Positions 16,704-24,762 of a DNA stretch of 64,000 bases are shown here, in pieces. Positions within the stretch are counted from its first letter, which is position 1, and each line of letters begins with the position of its first letter. The position numbers and the translations under genes are program-made. The DNA is taken from contig NZ_JAFBCE010000001.1 of assembly GCF_016907555.1 (NCBI RefSeq), forward strand, positions 1,860,001 to 1,924,000. The letters run 5' to 3'. Source of the stretch: Microbacterium laevaniformans (GTDB lineage: Bacteria > Actinomycetota > Actinomycetes > Actinomycetales > Microbacteriaceae). The notes beneath the pieces were generated by a model. The model saw only the letters and a list, made by a program, of their open reading frames with translations, searched no databases and was not told where the DNA came from.

Positions 16704-17996
16704 ATGCCCGCAGCACTCGTTCGTCGGTTGCTTGTGTGCCTGGCTGTGGCATCGCCCGCGGTGGTGTTCCGCGTGTTCGGGCTGCACCCGCACCCCGTGT
16801 TGGGCCTACTGATGTTCGGTGGCGCGGTCGTGGCGGCAAGTTTCATGCTTGCGTGGGCCGCCGAGGGCGCGCAGAAGGACATTTCGGGGCCACTGGCAAT
16901 CGCCATCCTCGCGCTGATCGCCGTGCTGCCAGAGTATGCAGTCGACCTGTTCTACGCGTTCCGGTCAGGGTTTGACGCCAGCTACGAACCGTACGCAGCA
17001 GCGAACATGACCGGATCGAACCGGCTTCTGCTCGGCCTTGGGTGGCCTCTGGTCGTGCTCATCGGTATCTGGGTCGCCAACCGGGGGCTGAGTCGCCGCG
17101 ACCGGGGATACCGGACATCACTGCTGCTGCCGACCGAGTCACGCCGGGATGTCGGCTTCCTGGCGGTGCTGGCCGTCGCGGCCTTCCTGATCCCGATCCT
17201 CGGCCGCATCCCCCTGTGGTTCGGGATCATCCTGATCGTCGCGTTCGGCTTCCACCTGTGGCGGGCGAGCCAGTCCCACGTTGAGGAGGACGAGACCTTC
17301 GTCGGCACAGCCCAGCTGATCGCCGACATGCCGCAGCGGGCCCGCCGGGTCACGTTCACCGCGATGTTCATCCTTGCAGCAGCCATCATCCTTGCCTGCG
17401 CCGAACCTTTCGCCACTGCCCTCGTCGACGCCGGCTCGACCCTGGGCATCGACAGCTACTTCCTGGTGCAGTGGCTCGCGCCGCTCGCCTCCGAGGCCCC
17501 GGAGTTCATCGTCGCCGTGCTCTTCGCACTCCGCGGCCATGGTGCAGCCGCCATCGGCACGCTCATCGCCTCCAAGATCAACCAGTGGAGCCTGCTGGTG
17601 GGGTCCCTCCCCGTCGCGCACCTTCTCGGCGGTGGCGGCGCCGGCCTACCGCTGGACGCCCGCCAGGTTGAAGAATTCGTCCTCACCGGCACCCAGACTC
17701 TGATGGGCGTTGCCATCATCATCGGTCTGCGCTTCCACCGGTCAATGGCGATCGCGCTGGCGGCGATCTTCGCCGTGCAGTTCTTCGTCACGGACACGAC
17801 AGGGCGCTATGTGCTCTCCGCGGTCCAACTCGCGATCGCACTTGTCGCGTTCGTTGCCCACCGTGAGGACATTCCCCCCACCCTCGCCGCGCCGTTCCGA
17901 CGCAGTGGCACCGGTGCGAGCCGGGTACCCACAACGACGAATCGGGTGACGAGGAACTCAGACCATCGACCCGAACCGGAAGGAAAGAACAGATGA
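16704..17996 (+). CDS. CaCA-superfamily cation antiporter, probable Mn2+ exporter
   Basis: A 430-aa membrane protein built of two inverted halves. The first half contains LAIAILALIAVLPEYAVDL and NMTGSNRLLLGLGWPLVV; the second contains LVQWLAPLASEAPEFIVAVL and GTLIASKINQWSLLVGSLPV, both with the acidic ion-site residue (PEY, PEF). These are the alpha repeats of Na+/Ca2+-type exchangers. ATG 16704 follows GGAGGACGTG. The Mn riboswitch upstream and the MntR-like gene nearby point to Mn2+ (or Ca2+) efflux. The stop overlaps the next start by 4 bp (ATGA). Confidence 0.85.
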   Translation: MPAALVRRLLVCLAVASPAVVFRVFGLHPHPVLGLLMFGGAVVAASFMLAWAAEGAQKDISGPLAIAILALIAVLPEYAVDLFYAFRSGFDASYEPYAAANMTGSNRLLLGLGWPLVVLIGIWVANRGLSRRDRGYRTSLLLPTESRRDVGFLAVLAVAAFLIPILGRIPLWFGIILIVAFGFHLWRASQSHVEEDETFVGTAQLIADMPQRARRVTFTAMFILAAAIILACAEPFATALVDAGSTLGIDSYFLVQWLAPLASEAPEFIVAVLFALRGHGAAAIGTLIASKINQWSLLVGSLPVAHLLGGGGAGLPLDARQVEEFVLTGTQTLMGVAIIIGLRFHRSMAIALAAIFAVQFFVTDTTGRYVLSAVQLAIALVAFVAHREDIPPTLAAPFRRSGTGASRVPTTTNRVTRNSDHRPEPEGKNR

Positions 17997-18814
17997 ACAA
18001 CAAGGACCGCCGCGGGGGCCTGTCCCGACTTCTCGGGATGGCCGCCAAAGCCGTGGAACAAGCGACCGGTGAACAGGAACACCGCAAACCGCATCAGGCC
18101 GACAACCGCAACGGTGGATGGCAGGACATGCTACGCAAGGCCGCCGCGACGGTGGGGGGAACGTCCACGGACAGTACCGCCCCCGGCGGTGCGTCCCACC
18201 GCCCCCAGGCATCGGCCGCTCCTGCTGCATCTGGCCAGGCACTGTCCGACGCCGATCGCGCCGCGATCGCCCGCTACGACTACCTCCTCCAGACCGCCGA
18301 CCCACACCAGATCGAACGCATCCACCAGGACGCGTTCGAACGGCTGAGTCCCGCGCAGCGGGCCGAGGTTCACGCGCGCATGCGCGCCGAACTCCCTGCC
18401 CAAGAGCGTCCTACCGGCAGTGACGCGTCGGCCCTGGCACGGGCAGGCACTCGTGCCGAGGCGATGAATCCAGGCTTCTTGCGGGGCCTGCTCGGCCGCA
18501 CGGGCCGGCGAAGCGGACAGGGCACAATCCTCGGGGCAGGTGTCGGCGCTGCCGGTGGGGTGCTCGCGGCGGTCGCCGGAGGCGCCGTGCTGAGTACCGT
18601 CGCCGGGCCTCTGCTAGAACAGGCCGCGTCCTTCGGTGTCGACTTCGAGGCGCTGGCCGGGCAGGTGGACCTCGAGGCGATGACCGGGACAGTCGGCGAT
18701 GCCATCGGCGGGGCCGGTGAGACCCTCTCCGGCCTCGGCGAGCAAGCCGGCGGCATCAGCGAGCAGCTCTCCAACCCCGACCTGCCGAACCTAGGCGACA
18801 TTTTCGGCCAGTAA
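17993..18814 (+). CDS. exporter-linked protein of unknown function
   Basis: 273 aa, translationally coupled to the antiporter by a 4-bp overlap. The N-terminal half is polar; a central block (LSDADRAAIARYDYLLQTAD, ERIHQDAFERLSPAQRAEVH) looks like a conserved helical domain. A Gly/Ala-rich hydrophobic segment (GAGVGAAGGVLAAVAGGAVL) follows, then an acidic amphipathic tail. The coupling suggests a partner or chaperone of the exporter. No named family recognised. Confidence 0.7.
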   Translation: MNNKDRRGGLSRLLGMAAKAVEQATGEQEHRKPHQADNRNGGWQDMLRKAAATVGGTSTDSTAPGGASHRPQASAAPAASGQALSDADRAAIARYDYLLQTADPHQIERIHQDAFERLSPAQRAEVHARMRAELPAQERPTGSDASALARAGTRAEAMNPGFLRGLLGRTGRRSGQGTILGAGVGAAGGVLAAVAGGAVLSTVAGPLLEQAASFGVDFEALAGQVDLEAMTGTVGDAIGGAGETLSGLGEQAGGISEQLSNPDLPNLGDIFGQ

Positions 18815-18920
18815 CCCCAGCAAACACCACCTTTCCCACTCCTGCTGCCGTGCCGTTCCATGCGCGGCAGCACCACTTATGTCTGCCCAACCGGGCGGAC
18901 GCTATCGCGAGGAGAATCCC

Positions 18921-19124
18921 ATGAGCATCCAACTGCCACACAAGGGACAGAACAAGAACCGGTCGCGCCGTTCCGATCTGGAGGGGCAGGCGATCCGGTT
19001 CACCGTCGGCCTGTACCTGTTCATCTGCACCGCCCTACTCGCCGTGCACTACGTCGCCCCGCTCATGCCAACCGCGGGTAGCTGTCAAAGCTCGTCGTCG
19101 TCTCCGTTCAACCCCTGCCCCTAG
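18921..19124 (+). CDS. 67-residue single-helix membrane protein
   Basis: ATG 18921 has a GAGGAG ribosome site. A basic N-terminus (KGQNKNRSRRSD) leads into one membrane helix (FTVGLYLFICTALLAVHYVA) and a short Ser-rich tail with two cysteines. As the last gene of the riboswitch-exporter unit it may be a small regulator of the exporter; this is inferred from position. The stop codon overlaps the end of an IS481 fragment on the other strand. Confidence 0.6.
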   Translation: MSIQLPHKGQNKNRSRRSDLEGQAIRFTVGLYLFICTALLAVHYVAPLMPTAGSCQSSSSSPFNPCP

Positions 19125-19342
19125 ATGTATTGACCTCGACCGTTGTTGATTCGGTCGATGGGGGTCTTGCCTCCGATGCCGAGATGGCGCCTGTCTAGGT
19201 TGTAGTGGCTGATCCAGGTGCGCAACCCGGCAGCGCGGTCGTCGTTGGATGTCCAAGGGCGGGCGTAGGCCCACTCGGCGGCGAGGGTTCGGTTCAGGCG
19301 TTCGACCTTCCGGTTTGTCCAGGGGCAGTGGGGGCGGATGAA
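19121..19342 (-). pseudogene. IS481-family transposase, C-terminal fragment
   Basis: The frame reads RPHCPWTNRKVERLNRTLAA, then EWAYARPWTSNDDRA and YNLDRRHLGIGGKTPIDRI: the last part of an IS481 DDE domain with the catalytic Glu. Upstream it is cut by the end of the IS3 element at 19343. The N-terminal part was not found on the far side of that IS3, so a deletion accompanied the insertion. Confidence 0.75.
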
Positions 19343-19614
19343 TGAATCGGCCTGACTTTCGTTCCTATCGGGAGCCTTGTCCGGCAGGTGCCGGTTGGGC
19401 TGATTCCTGGTCAGCGTAATACGCCTGTTCGACCTCGGCGGGTGTTCGCATGTCGAGCTCGCCGTGGAGGCGGGAGTTGTTCCACCACCACACCCATTCG
19501 AGGGTCGCGAGCTCAACCTGCTCGACGGTGCGCCAGGGCCCGCGCTGGCGGATCAGCTCGGTCTTGTAGAGGTTGTTGATCGCCTCGGCCAGGGCGTTGA
19601 TGCTCCTATAGTTG

Positions 19615-20685
19615 TCAACTCCTGATTTCGCCGGTTCTCGGGTCGGTCTTGACGAGGTGGTAGACCTCGCGGATCACGTAGCGTTTCAGGCATCGGATGA
19701 TGTCGCGCTTGCTCTTGCCCTCGGCGGTGCGTCGGGCAACGTAAGCGATCGTGGGCTCGTGGAATCTCATCCTGACGATCACAGTCCGGTAGATGGCGGC
19801 GTTGAGTTGACGGTGTCCGCCGTGGTTGATGCGATGCTTGCCGCTGGTCATCCCTGATCCGGTCGGGATGGGGCTGATGCCGGCGAGTTTTGCGAATGCG
19901 GCCTCGCTGTGTATGCGTTCGGGGTTGTCGCCGGCGACGATGAGGATCTCCGCGGCGGTGTCGACGCCGATGCCGAACTCGTCGAGCAGGTGCGGGGCGC
20001 GTTGGAGCACGAGCTGCTCGATCTGCGCTTCGAGATCCTTGATCTCATCGTTGAGCGCGATCCATCGTTTCGCGATCGAGCGGAGAGCGTGACGGTTCGC
20101 GTCCTCCGGGGTCTCCAGTCCGCGGGGTCGGAGCGCGGCGCAGTGCCGCGCGACCATCTTCTGCGTCTTCTTGGCGGTCTCGCGTCGGAGGTCTTCGGTG
20201 GCGTGGACGAGCATCGCTTTGAGGGTGATCATCGCTCCGGTGCGGTCTTTCACCGCGGTGTCATGCGCGACTTTCAGCTGTCGAATCATCTCCACGACCC
20301 CGTCCGCGGTCTTCGGGATCGCGGTCGCGAATCCGGCGAGCACGGCCCGGGCGGCGTTTTCCGCGTCAAGGGTGTCGGACTTCCCGTTGAGTCGGCGCAG
20401 CCGCCGATCGGGGCGGGCGACCTCGATGACTTTGTGTCCGTGGCGGCGGACGAACGAGGTCAGCGCGGCCCCGTAGGAGCCGGTTCCCTCGATGCCGAAC
20501 GCGATGACGTTCCCGAAGCTCGCAGCCCATTCCAGCAATTGCTTGAACCCGGCCGTATCGGTCGTGATCGTCAAGGTCGCGAGGATCCCGCCGACCGAGT
20601 CCGTCACCGCGGCGACGTGGATGTGTTTGTGCGTATCGACGCCGATCACGACGTGTCCGGAACGGACGGTCTCGAGTTCGGTCAT
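19615..20685 (-). CDS. IS110-family transposase
   Basis: About 356 aa from ATG 20685 (ATG 20703 also possible). It starts VIGVDTHKHIHVAAVTD with the DEDD RuvC-like fold, includes GIEGTGSYGAALTSFVRR and GKSDTLDAENAARAVLAG, and in the C-terminal domain has LAGISPIPTGSGMTSGKHRI with the reactive Ser. It is unlike the IS110 protein at 10434, so two independent lineages are present. The frame is intact. Confidence 0.9.
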   Translation of the reverse strand: MTELETVRSGHVVIGVDTHKHIHVAAVTDSVGGILATLTITTDTAGFKQLLEWAASFGNVIAFGIEGTGSYGAALTSFVRRHGHKVIEVARPDRRLRRLNGKSDTLDAENAARAVLAGFATAIPKTADGVVEMIRQLKVAHDTAVKDRTGAMITLKAMLVHATEDLRRETAKKTQKMVARHCAALRPRGLETPEDANRHALRSIAKRWIALNDEIKDLEAQIEQLVLQRAPHLLDEFGIGVDTAAEILIVAGDNPERIHSEAAFAKLAGISPIPTGSGMTSGKHRINHGGHRQLNAAIYRTVIVRMRFHEPTIAYVARRTAEGKSKRDIIRCLKRYVIREVYHLVKTDPRTGEIRS

Positions 20686-20703
20686 GTGTGCTGTCTCCTT
20701 CAC

Positions 20704-20947
20704 CGGTTAGCGTGGTCATCACGCTGTCGCCGGCGGGTGGACAGGACTGTCATGGGGACGCGTTGTCGAGACTGCTCCAGGCTCCTATCAGGTCACGCCC
20801 GATCCGGCGGCAGCGGTTACTGCGCGCCCGGCCGGAGGCTCGACAGATCAACGCCAAGGCACCCTACGGGCCAATCAAACGCAAGGGTCAGAGCGCTCCG
20901 GCCAGGACTACCCCATCCTCGCGAGATCGGGCAGAAACAGACTGACA
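20704..20947 (-). ncRNA. candidate guide RNA region of the second IS110
   Basis: This is the non-coding end of the element upstream of the transposase start. Short complementary blocks are visible but not folded. The call rests on family knowledge that IS110 elements encode a structured guide in a non-coding end. Confidence 0.3.
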
Positions 20948-21034
20948 GTCATAGGAGTCGCCGACCGTTCCTGTTGAGGGGACGGCGCCGAGTTCGACAA
21001 TGCGGTCGGTGTAGACCATTGCCATGTAGTGACC

Positions 21035-22479
21035 GGGCTCAACCAGTCGATGCAACACCGGCTTGTTGGAGCAACAATAGCTGCTCGTTGAAGGCCTCAG
21101 CGGGAGTCATCCATCCGAGCGACTTCCGAGGGCGCGTGTTCAGCGCGAATGCGACGGCTTCGATGTCTTCGGCGCTCCAGCGGGACAGGTCGGTGCCCTT
21201 CGGGAAGTACTGACGCAGCAGCCCGTTGGTGTTCTCGTTCGTACCGCGCTGCCAGGGCGACTGCGGATCGGCGAAGAACACCGGGATGCCGGTTTCGACG
21301 CGGAACTGCGCGTGAGCGGACATCTCCTTGCCGCGGTCCCAGGTCAACGAGCGCGCCAGCTGCGCCGGCAGCGCCGACATCGTGTTGGCGAGAGCATTCT
21401 TCATCGTGATCGCGCCATAGCCGGCCAACGCCGGCCCGTTCTTCGGCGTCTCCTTGTGCCGATAGCCCTCTTCCCGCGGGAGATGGACGAGCAGCGTGTA
21501 ACGGGTCTTGCGCTCGACGACCGTGCCGACCGCCGAGCGCTCCAACCCGATCAGCAGATCGCCTTCCCAGTGCCCGGGGACGGCGCGATCGTCGGCTTCC
21601 GCCGGTCGCTCGCTGATCAGCGTCTCCGGCGTGACATGCGCCCAGGTCTTGCGCCGCGACCGCTCTCGGGGGACGCGTAGCGCCCTGCCCGTGCGGAGGT
21701 TCCAGACGAGTTCGCGCTTGAGCGCGCCGCGGCCCTCGATGTAGAGCGACTGGTAGATCGCCTCTGGGCTGATGCGCATGGACTCATCATCCGGGAAGTC
21801 GATCTTCAACCGGTGTGAGATCTGCTCCGGACTCCAAGCCCAGGACCAGGCCCTGTCCTTCCGATGCGGCTTGCCTCTCCCGGTGAACCGCGGCGGCTGG
21901 GGGCCGGTGACGATCGTGCCATCGGGGCGGGTGATCTTCCCCGACAGGCGCTCCTCGACATACGCGCGCAGCCGCGGGTTCGCGACGAGTTTCGCGACCT
22001 TGGGTCGCTTCGCGGTCATGTCTGCTTTCCACTGCGCGACCGACGCCCGATACTCCAGCTTCCCGCCCCGCGTGGCCGCGTTCCGCCGCAGCTCACGAGA
22101 GATCGTCCCGGCATCGCGGCCCATGGCGCGAGCGATCTCGCGAACGCCCTTGCCCTTCTCCTTGAGAATCGCGATCTCCTCGCGCTCAGCGAACGAGAGG
22201 TAGCGGCCCGATGACTGCTGGGCGATGTCGAATGGCGCCATGCCGCCAGCGTGTCGGAACCATCTTGCGCCGACCGCGGGCGCCACGCCGACAACCCCCG
22301 CGGCTTCCTCAGCGAGCAGCCCTTTCGCGATCTCGCCCCAGAACGCCGCCTCGACGGGTTTCTGAAACTTCGGATGCCCCGGCGAGCGGAGCTTCGGACG
22401 AACAGCCCTGTCCGCGGCCTGCTGACGACGAACCATCGAACACCTCCTGATAGAGGTGTTGCGACGACCAGTTGAATTC
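21035..22479 (-). mobile_element. IS30-family element
   Basis: Imperfect inverted ends (GGGCTCAACCAGTCGATGCA at the left, GAATTCAACTGGTCGTCGCA read inward from the right) flank the transposase, and a 3-bp duplication (ACC) sits at 21032-21034 and 22480-22482. It lies inside IS3 orfB between the codons for SNG and HYM. Confidence 0.85.
21039..22436 (-). CDS. IS30-family transposase
   Basis: 465 aa from ATG 22436. An N-terminal helix-turn-helix (YLSFAEREEIAILKEKGKGV, REIARAMGRDAGTISREL) is followed by the DDE integrase core (PGHWEGDLLIGLERSAVGTV, LTWDRGKEMSAHAQF, SPWQRGTNENTNGLLRQYFP). All three catalytic residues are present, so it is probably active. The stop codon lies in the terminal repeat. 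Confidence 0.92.
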   Translation of the reverse strand: MVRRQQAADRAVRPKLRSPGHPKFQKPVEAAFWGEIAKGLLAEEAAGVVGVAPAVGARWFRHAGGMAPFDIAQQSSGRYLSFAEREEIAILKEKGKGVREIARAMGRDAGTISRELRRNAATRGGKLEYRASVAQWKADMTAKRPKVAKLVANPRLRAYVEERLSGKITRPDGTIVTGPQPPRFTGRGKPHRKDRAWSWAWSPEQISHRLKIDFPDDESMRISPEAIYQSLYIEGRGALKRELVWNLRTGRALRVPRERSRRKTWAHVTPETLISERPAEADDRAVPGHWEGDLLIGLERSAVGTVVERKTRYTLLVHLPREEGYRHKETPKNGPALAGYGAITMKNALANTMSALPAQLARSLTWDRGKEMSAHAQFRVETGIPVFFADPQSPWQRGTNENTNGLLRQYFPKGTDLSRWSAEDIEAVAFALNTRPRKSLGWMTPAEAFNEQLLLLQQAGVASTG

Positions 22480-23090
22480 ACCGTTCGAGCCGTGGTCCGA
22501 GTGATGCGTGAGCCCGGTGAGATCGTCACCGGCATCCCAGGCGGCCATGTTCAACGCGTGCATCGGCAGGATCTCTGCCTTCAGTGTGGCGGCGACGTTC
22601 CAGCCGACGATGCGGCGGGAGTAGACGTCGGTGACGAACGCGACGTAGGCGAACCCGGACCAGGTGGCGACGTAGGTGACGTCGCAGACCCAGAGCCGTC
22701 GCGGCGCTGGTGCGGTGAAGCGACGGTTCACGAGATCGCTCGGCAGCACTGTGGTCGTGTCGGAGCGGGTCGTGAACACGCGCTTCGACTTTCGGACGCC
22801 GCGAACCCCGGCGAGGCGCATGAGGCGTTCGGTCTGGTCCCGGCCGATGTCCCAGCCTTGCCGTCGCATGAGGGCGTGCATCTTCCGTCGCCCGTAGACG
22901 CCGTAGTTCTCCGCATGCAGCCGGGCGATCTCGGGCACGAGCAGATCATCCTGCAGCTGCCGCGCGGACGGCGCGCGGCCCACCGCGGCGCGATAGCCGC
23001 GTGAGGTGAAGAATCCTCTCACTGCCGGTCGCAGGACCTGGCAGATGAGCTCGACCCCGAAACGATCCCGGTGTTCGTTGACGAACCGGA

Positions 23091-23405
23091 TCATCTCGTC
23101 GAGGGGTGGCCTGGCTCCTTCGCGAAAAAGATGCTCGCAGCCCTGAGGATCTCGTTCGCCTTCCGCAACTCCGAGACCTCCTTCTGCAGCCGCTTGATCT
23201 CCGCCGCCGCATCCGTCGTCAACCCGGGCTTCACGCCCGCGTCGACCTCGTAGCGGCGCTGCCAGAGGCGCAGTGTCTCCGGGCTCATCCCGAGCAGCCC
23301 GGCGACGTGACGGAGCGCGCTCATCATGTTCGGGTGCGACGGTCGCGTCTCCGCGAGCATCCGCAACGCCCGCTCACGCATCTCCGGCGAGTACTTCCTG
23401 TTCAT
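23091..23405 (-). CDS. IS3 OrfA of the interrupted element
   Basis: 104 aa with the OrfA helix-turn-helix (RALRMLAETRPSHPNMMSAL, LGMSPETLRLWQRRYEVD) and coiled coil (EIKRLQKEVSELRKANEILR). It overlaps orfB by 4 bp. Intact, but its partner orfB is broken. Confidence 0.88.
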   Translation of the reverse strand: MNRKYSPEMRERALRMLAETRPSHPNMMSALRHVAGLLGMSPETLRLWQRRYEVDAGVKPGLTTDAAAEIKRLQKEVSELRKANEILRAASIFFAKEPGHPSTR

Positions 23406-23479
23406 CGAGTTCCATCCTTGCTTGAAGAACGGAACGAAAGTCAGGCCGATTCAGTCTGCCCGCGAGCGTGATCCCTCCC

Positions 23480-23845
23480 ATGTGGCACAAGCACTGGGAG
23501 CTGGTCTGGGAGCTGAGCGCCCTGCACCTGCACTGGCTATGCGCCTACGACCCGCAGCAATCCGGGAGCGCACCGCTGGGCTGGCACCGGGACTTCGCCG
23601 ACGCACGGCAACGGCTGCGCGATTGGGTGGCGGCCAGCGGCACTCGGCTCGACCGGGACCGGCCAACGCGCCAGACCGTCTGGCCGGGTGAGGACCCCGC
23701 TGCACCGATCGAGGATGTGGAGATCGTCAATCGGGACCAGGACTTCGTGGACTTCGTGATCGCAGACGTCAATCGACGCCAGCAGGCCGAAGACGACTTC
23801 CTCGCGACCCTCAACGTCGATCCGCGGACCGGCGAAGTCATCTAG
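23480..23845 (+). pseudogene. DUF4913-like protein, 5' end removed by IS3
   Basis: The frame reads WHKHWELVWELSALHLHWLC, then GWHRDFADARQRLRDWVAAS, and ends VDPRTGEVI. It resembles DUF4913 proteins that I associate with actinobacterial integrative and conjugative elements. It begins only 26 bp from the IS3 terminus, so the natural N-terminus is missing. An in-frame GTG (23468) or ATG (23480) could still start a shortened protein. A strong terminator follows. Confidence 0.6.
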
Positions 23846-23857
23846 GCACATCCTGAG

Positions 23858-23888
23858 TGGGGCCGAGACCGGCGTGGTCTCGGCCCCA
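23858..23888 (+). terminator. 13-bp perfect hairpin terminator
   Basis: TGGGGCCGAGACC pairs fully with GGTCTCGGCCCCA across a 5-base loop, 12 bp after the DUF4913-like stop codon. Confidence 0.7.
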
Positions 23889-24077
23889 TCCGCGTCCGGG
23901 GCTACGCCAGAGCGCCACACCGAGCCTTCCCCATGTCGGAGCTGAGGCGTAGGCTGAATGCAGGCGACAGGAATCAACTAGGCCATCCGCCTCACGGCCG
24001 GTGGCATGACGAGCCCGAGATCAGCTCAGGTAAGTCCTCCCAACACATTGGCGTCGCCGCCAGTGGAGGACTGAGCC

Positions 24078-24503
24078 ATGTTCCGGCTGATCTTGCCCGC
24101 AACCGCCAAGGCCCACGGGCTTCTCGCCTACGCTCCGAGCAACCTCTTGCTCGACTACATCCGTACCCGCCGCGAGCCGAAGTGGGCGATGTGGGCGATG
24201 CTCATCGCCGTCCCGTACTTCGCGGTCGCCTACTGGTGCACCACGATGATCGACAACGGCGGGCCCGGCTGGCTCCACCTCGTCGTCCTCATCTGCATCT
24301 GGAACGCCCTCAAGTTCCTCATCATGGGGCCGGTCAGCCTGGCCTGGATCACGAGGGACCACGTACGGGCGCGGCAGCAGGCGGGTGCCGACGCCGATGT
24401 TCTCGCGGCTCGGGCGGGTGCACCTGCCGCCCATGAGGCACTACCGGGTGACGAGCACCGGCCGACGGATCGCGGCCGAGTCGCGGACACGCTCCACCCC
24501 TGA
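24078..24503 (+). CDS. small multi-helix membrane protein of integrative elements
   Basis: 141 aa. An N-terminal region (HGLLAYAPSNLLLDYIRTRR) is followed by three hydrophobic stretches (WAMWAMLIAVPYFAVAYWCT, WLHLVVLICIWNALKFLIMG, VSLAWI) and a polar tail. Similar proteins, sometimes labelled sulfate permease without evidence, occur in actinobacterial integrative elements. The last ~40 residues look less native. Function unknown. Confidence 0.65.
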   Translation: MFRLILPATAKAHGLLAYAPSNLLLDYIRTRREPKWAMWAMLIAVPYFAVAYWCTTMIDNGGPGWLHLVVLICIWNALKFLIMGPVSLAWITRDHVRARQQAGADADVLAARAGAPAAHEALPGDEHRPTDRGRVADTLHP

Positions 24504-24762
24504 CACCAAGCAACTGATCGCGCTTGTGCTGCATGTCGCTGACGAACTCCACGCTCAGGAACTCGACGACCGGCAGCGTCGGATCGGTGATCGACAAGCG
24601 ACTGAGAACAGAGCACCCGCCGCCTCGTCGGCGGGTGCAGACGGAGGTAGTAGTCATGACACTCACGATGCCCATGCAGGAGACGGAACTTGCACCCCCG
24701 CTGACGGCGGTGACGTATCAGCGGGTCTCAACCAAGGAGCAGGCGTCCAAGGGCGGTCGTGA
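24433..24762 (+). CDS. possible small soluble protein overlapping its neighbours
   Basis: From ATG 24433 the frame reads MRHYRVTSTGRRIAAESR, then PDTKQLIALVLHVADELHAQ and ELDDRQRRIGD, a plausible helical protein. It overlaps the end of the previous gene by 71 bp and the recombinase start by 107 bp, so the true product is probably shorter or the frame is partly accidental. Confidence 0.3.
   Translation: MRHYRVTSTGRRIAAESRTRSTPDTKQLIALVLHVADELHAQELDDRQRRIGDRQATENRAPAASSAGADGGSSHDTHDAHAGDGTCTPADGGDVSAGLNQGAGVQGRS

Larger units (their letters stand above)
19599..20947 (-). mobile_element. second IS110-family element, inserted in IS3 orfB
   Basis: The bounds are the exact positions where the IS3 frame breaks: GTCATAGG on the right and GGCGTT on the left. 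CTCCTAT-like words occur at both edges and at 20785. About 244 bp upstream of the transposase is non-coding and is the expected place for a guide RNA. Confidence 0.75.
19366..23094 (-). pseudogene. IS3 OrfB broken into three pieces by two insertions
   Basis: Piece 1 (23094-22483) runs from MIRFVNEHRDRFGVELICQV to THHSDHGSN. Piece 2 (21034-20948) reads HYMAMVYTDRIVELGAV, then PSTGTVGDSYD. Piece 3 (19598-19366) starts NALAEAINNLYKTELI and ends at a stop after PAPAGQGSR. Joined, they give a complete DDE integrase domain with D, D (SDHGSN) and E (NALAEA). The reading order proves both insertions happened in an intact gene. Confidence 0.85.
19343..23453 (-). mobile_element. IS3-family element interrupted by an IS110 and an IS30
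   Basis: Perfect 23-bp terminal inverted repeats at 19343-19365 and 23431-23453 (start TGAATCGGCCTGACTTTC) bound the element. Removing the IS110 (19599-20947) and the IS30 (21035-22479) restores one continuous IS3 transposase frame. Flanks show no duplication. One side cuts an IS481 gene, the other cuts a DUF4913-like gene. Confidence 0.88.
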
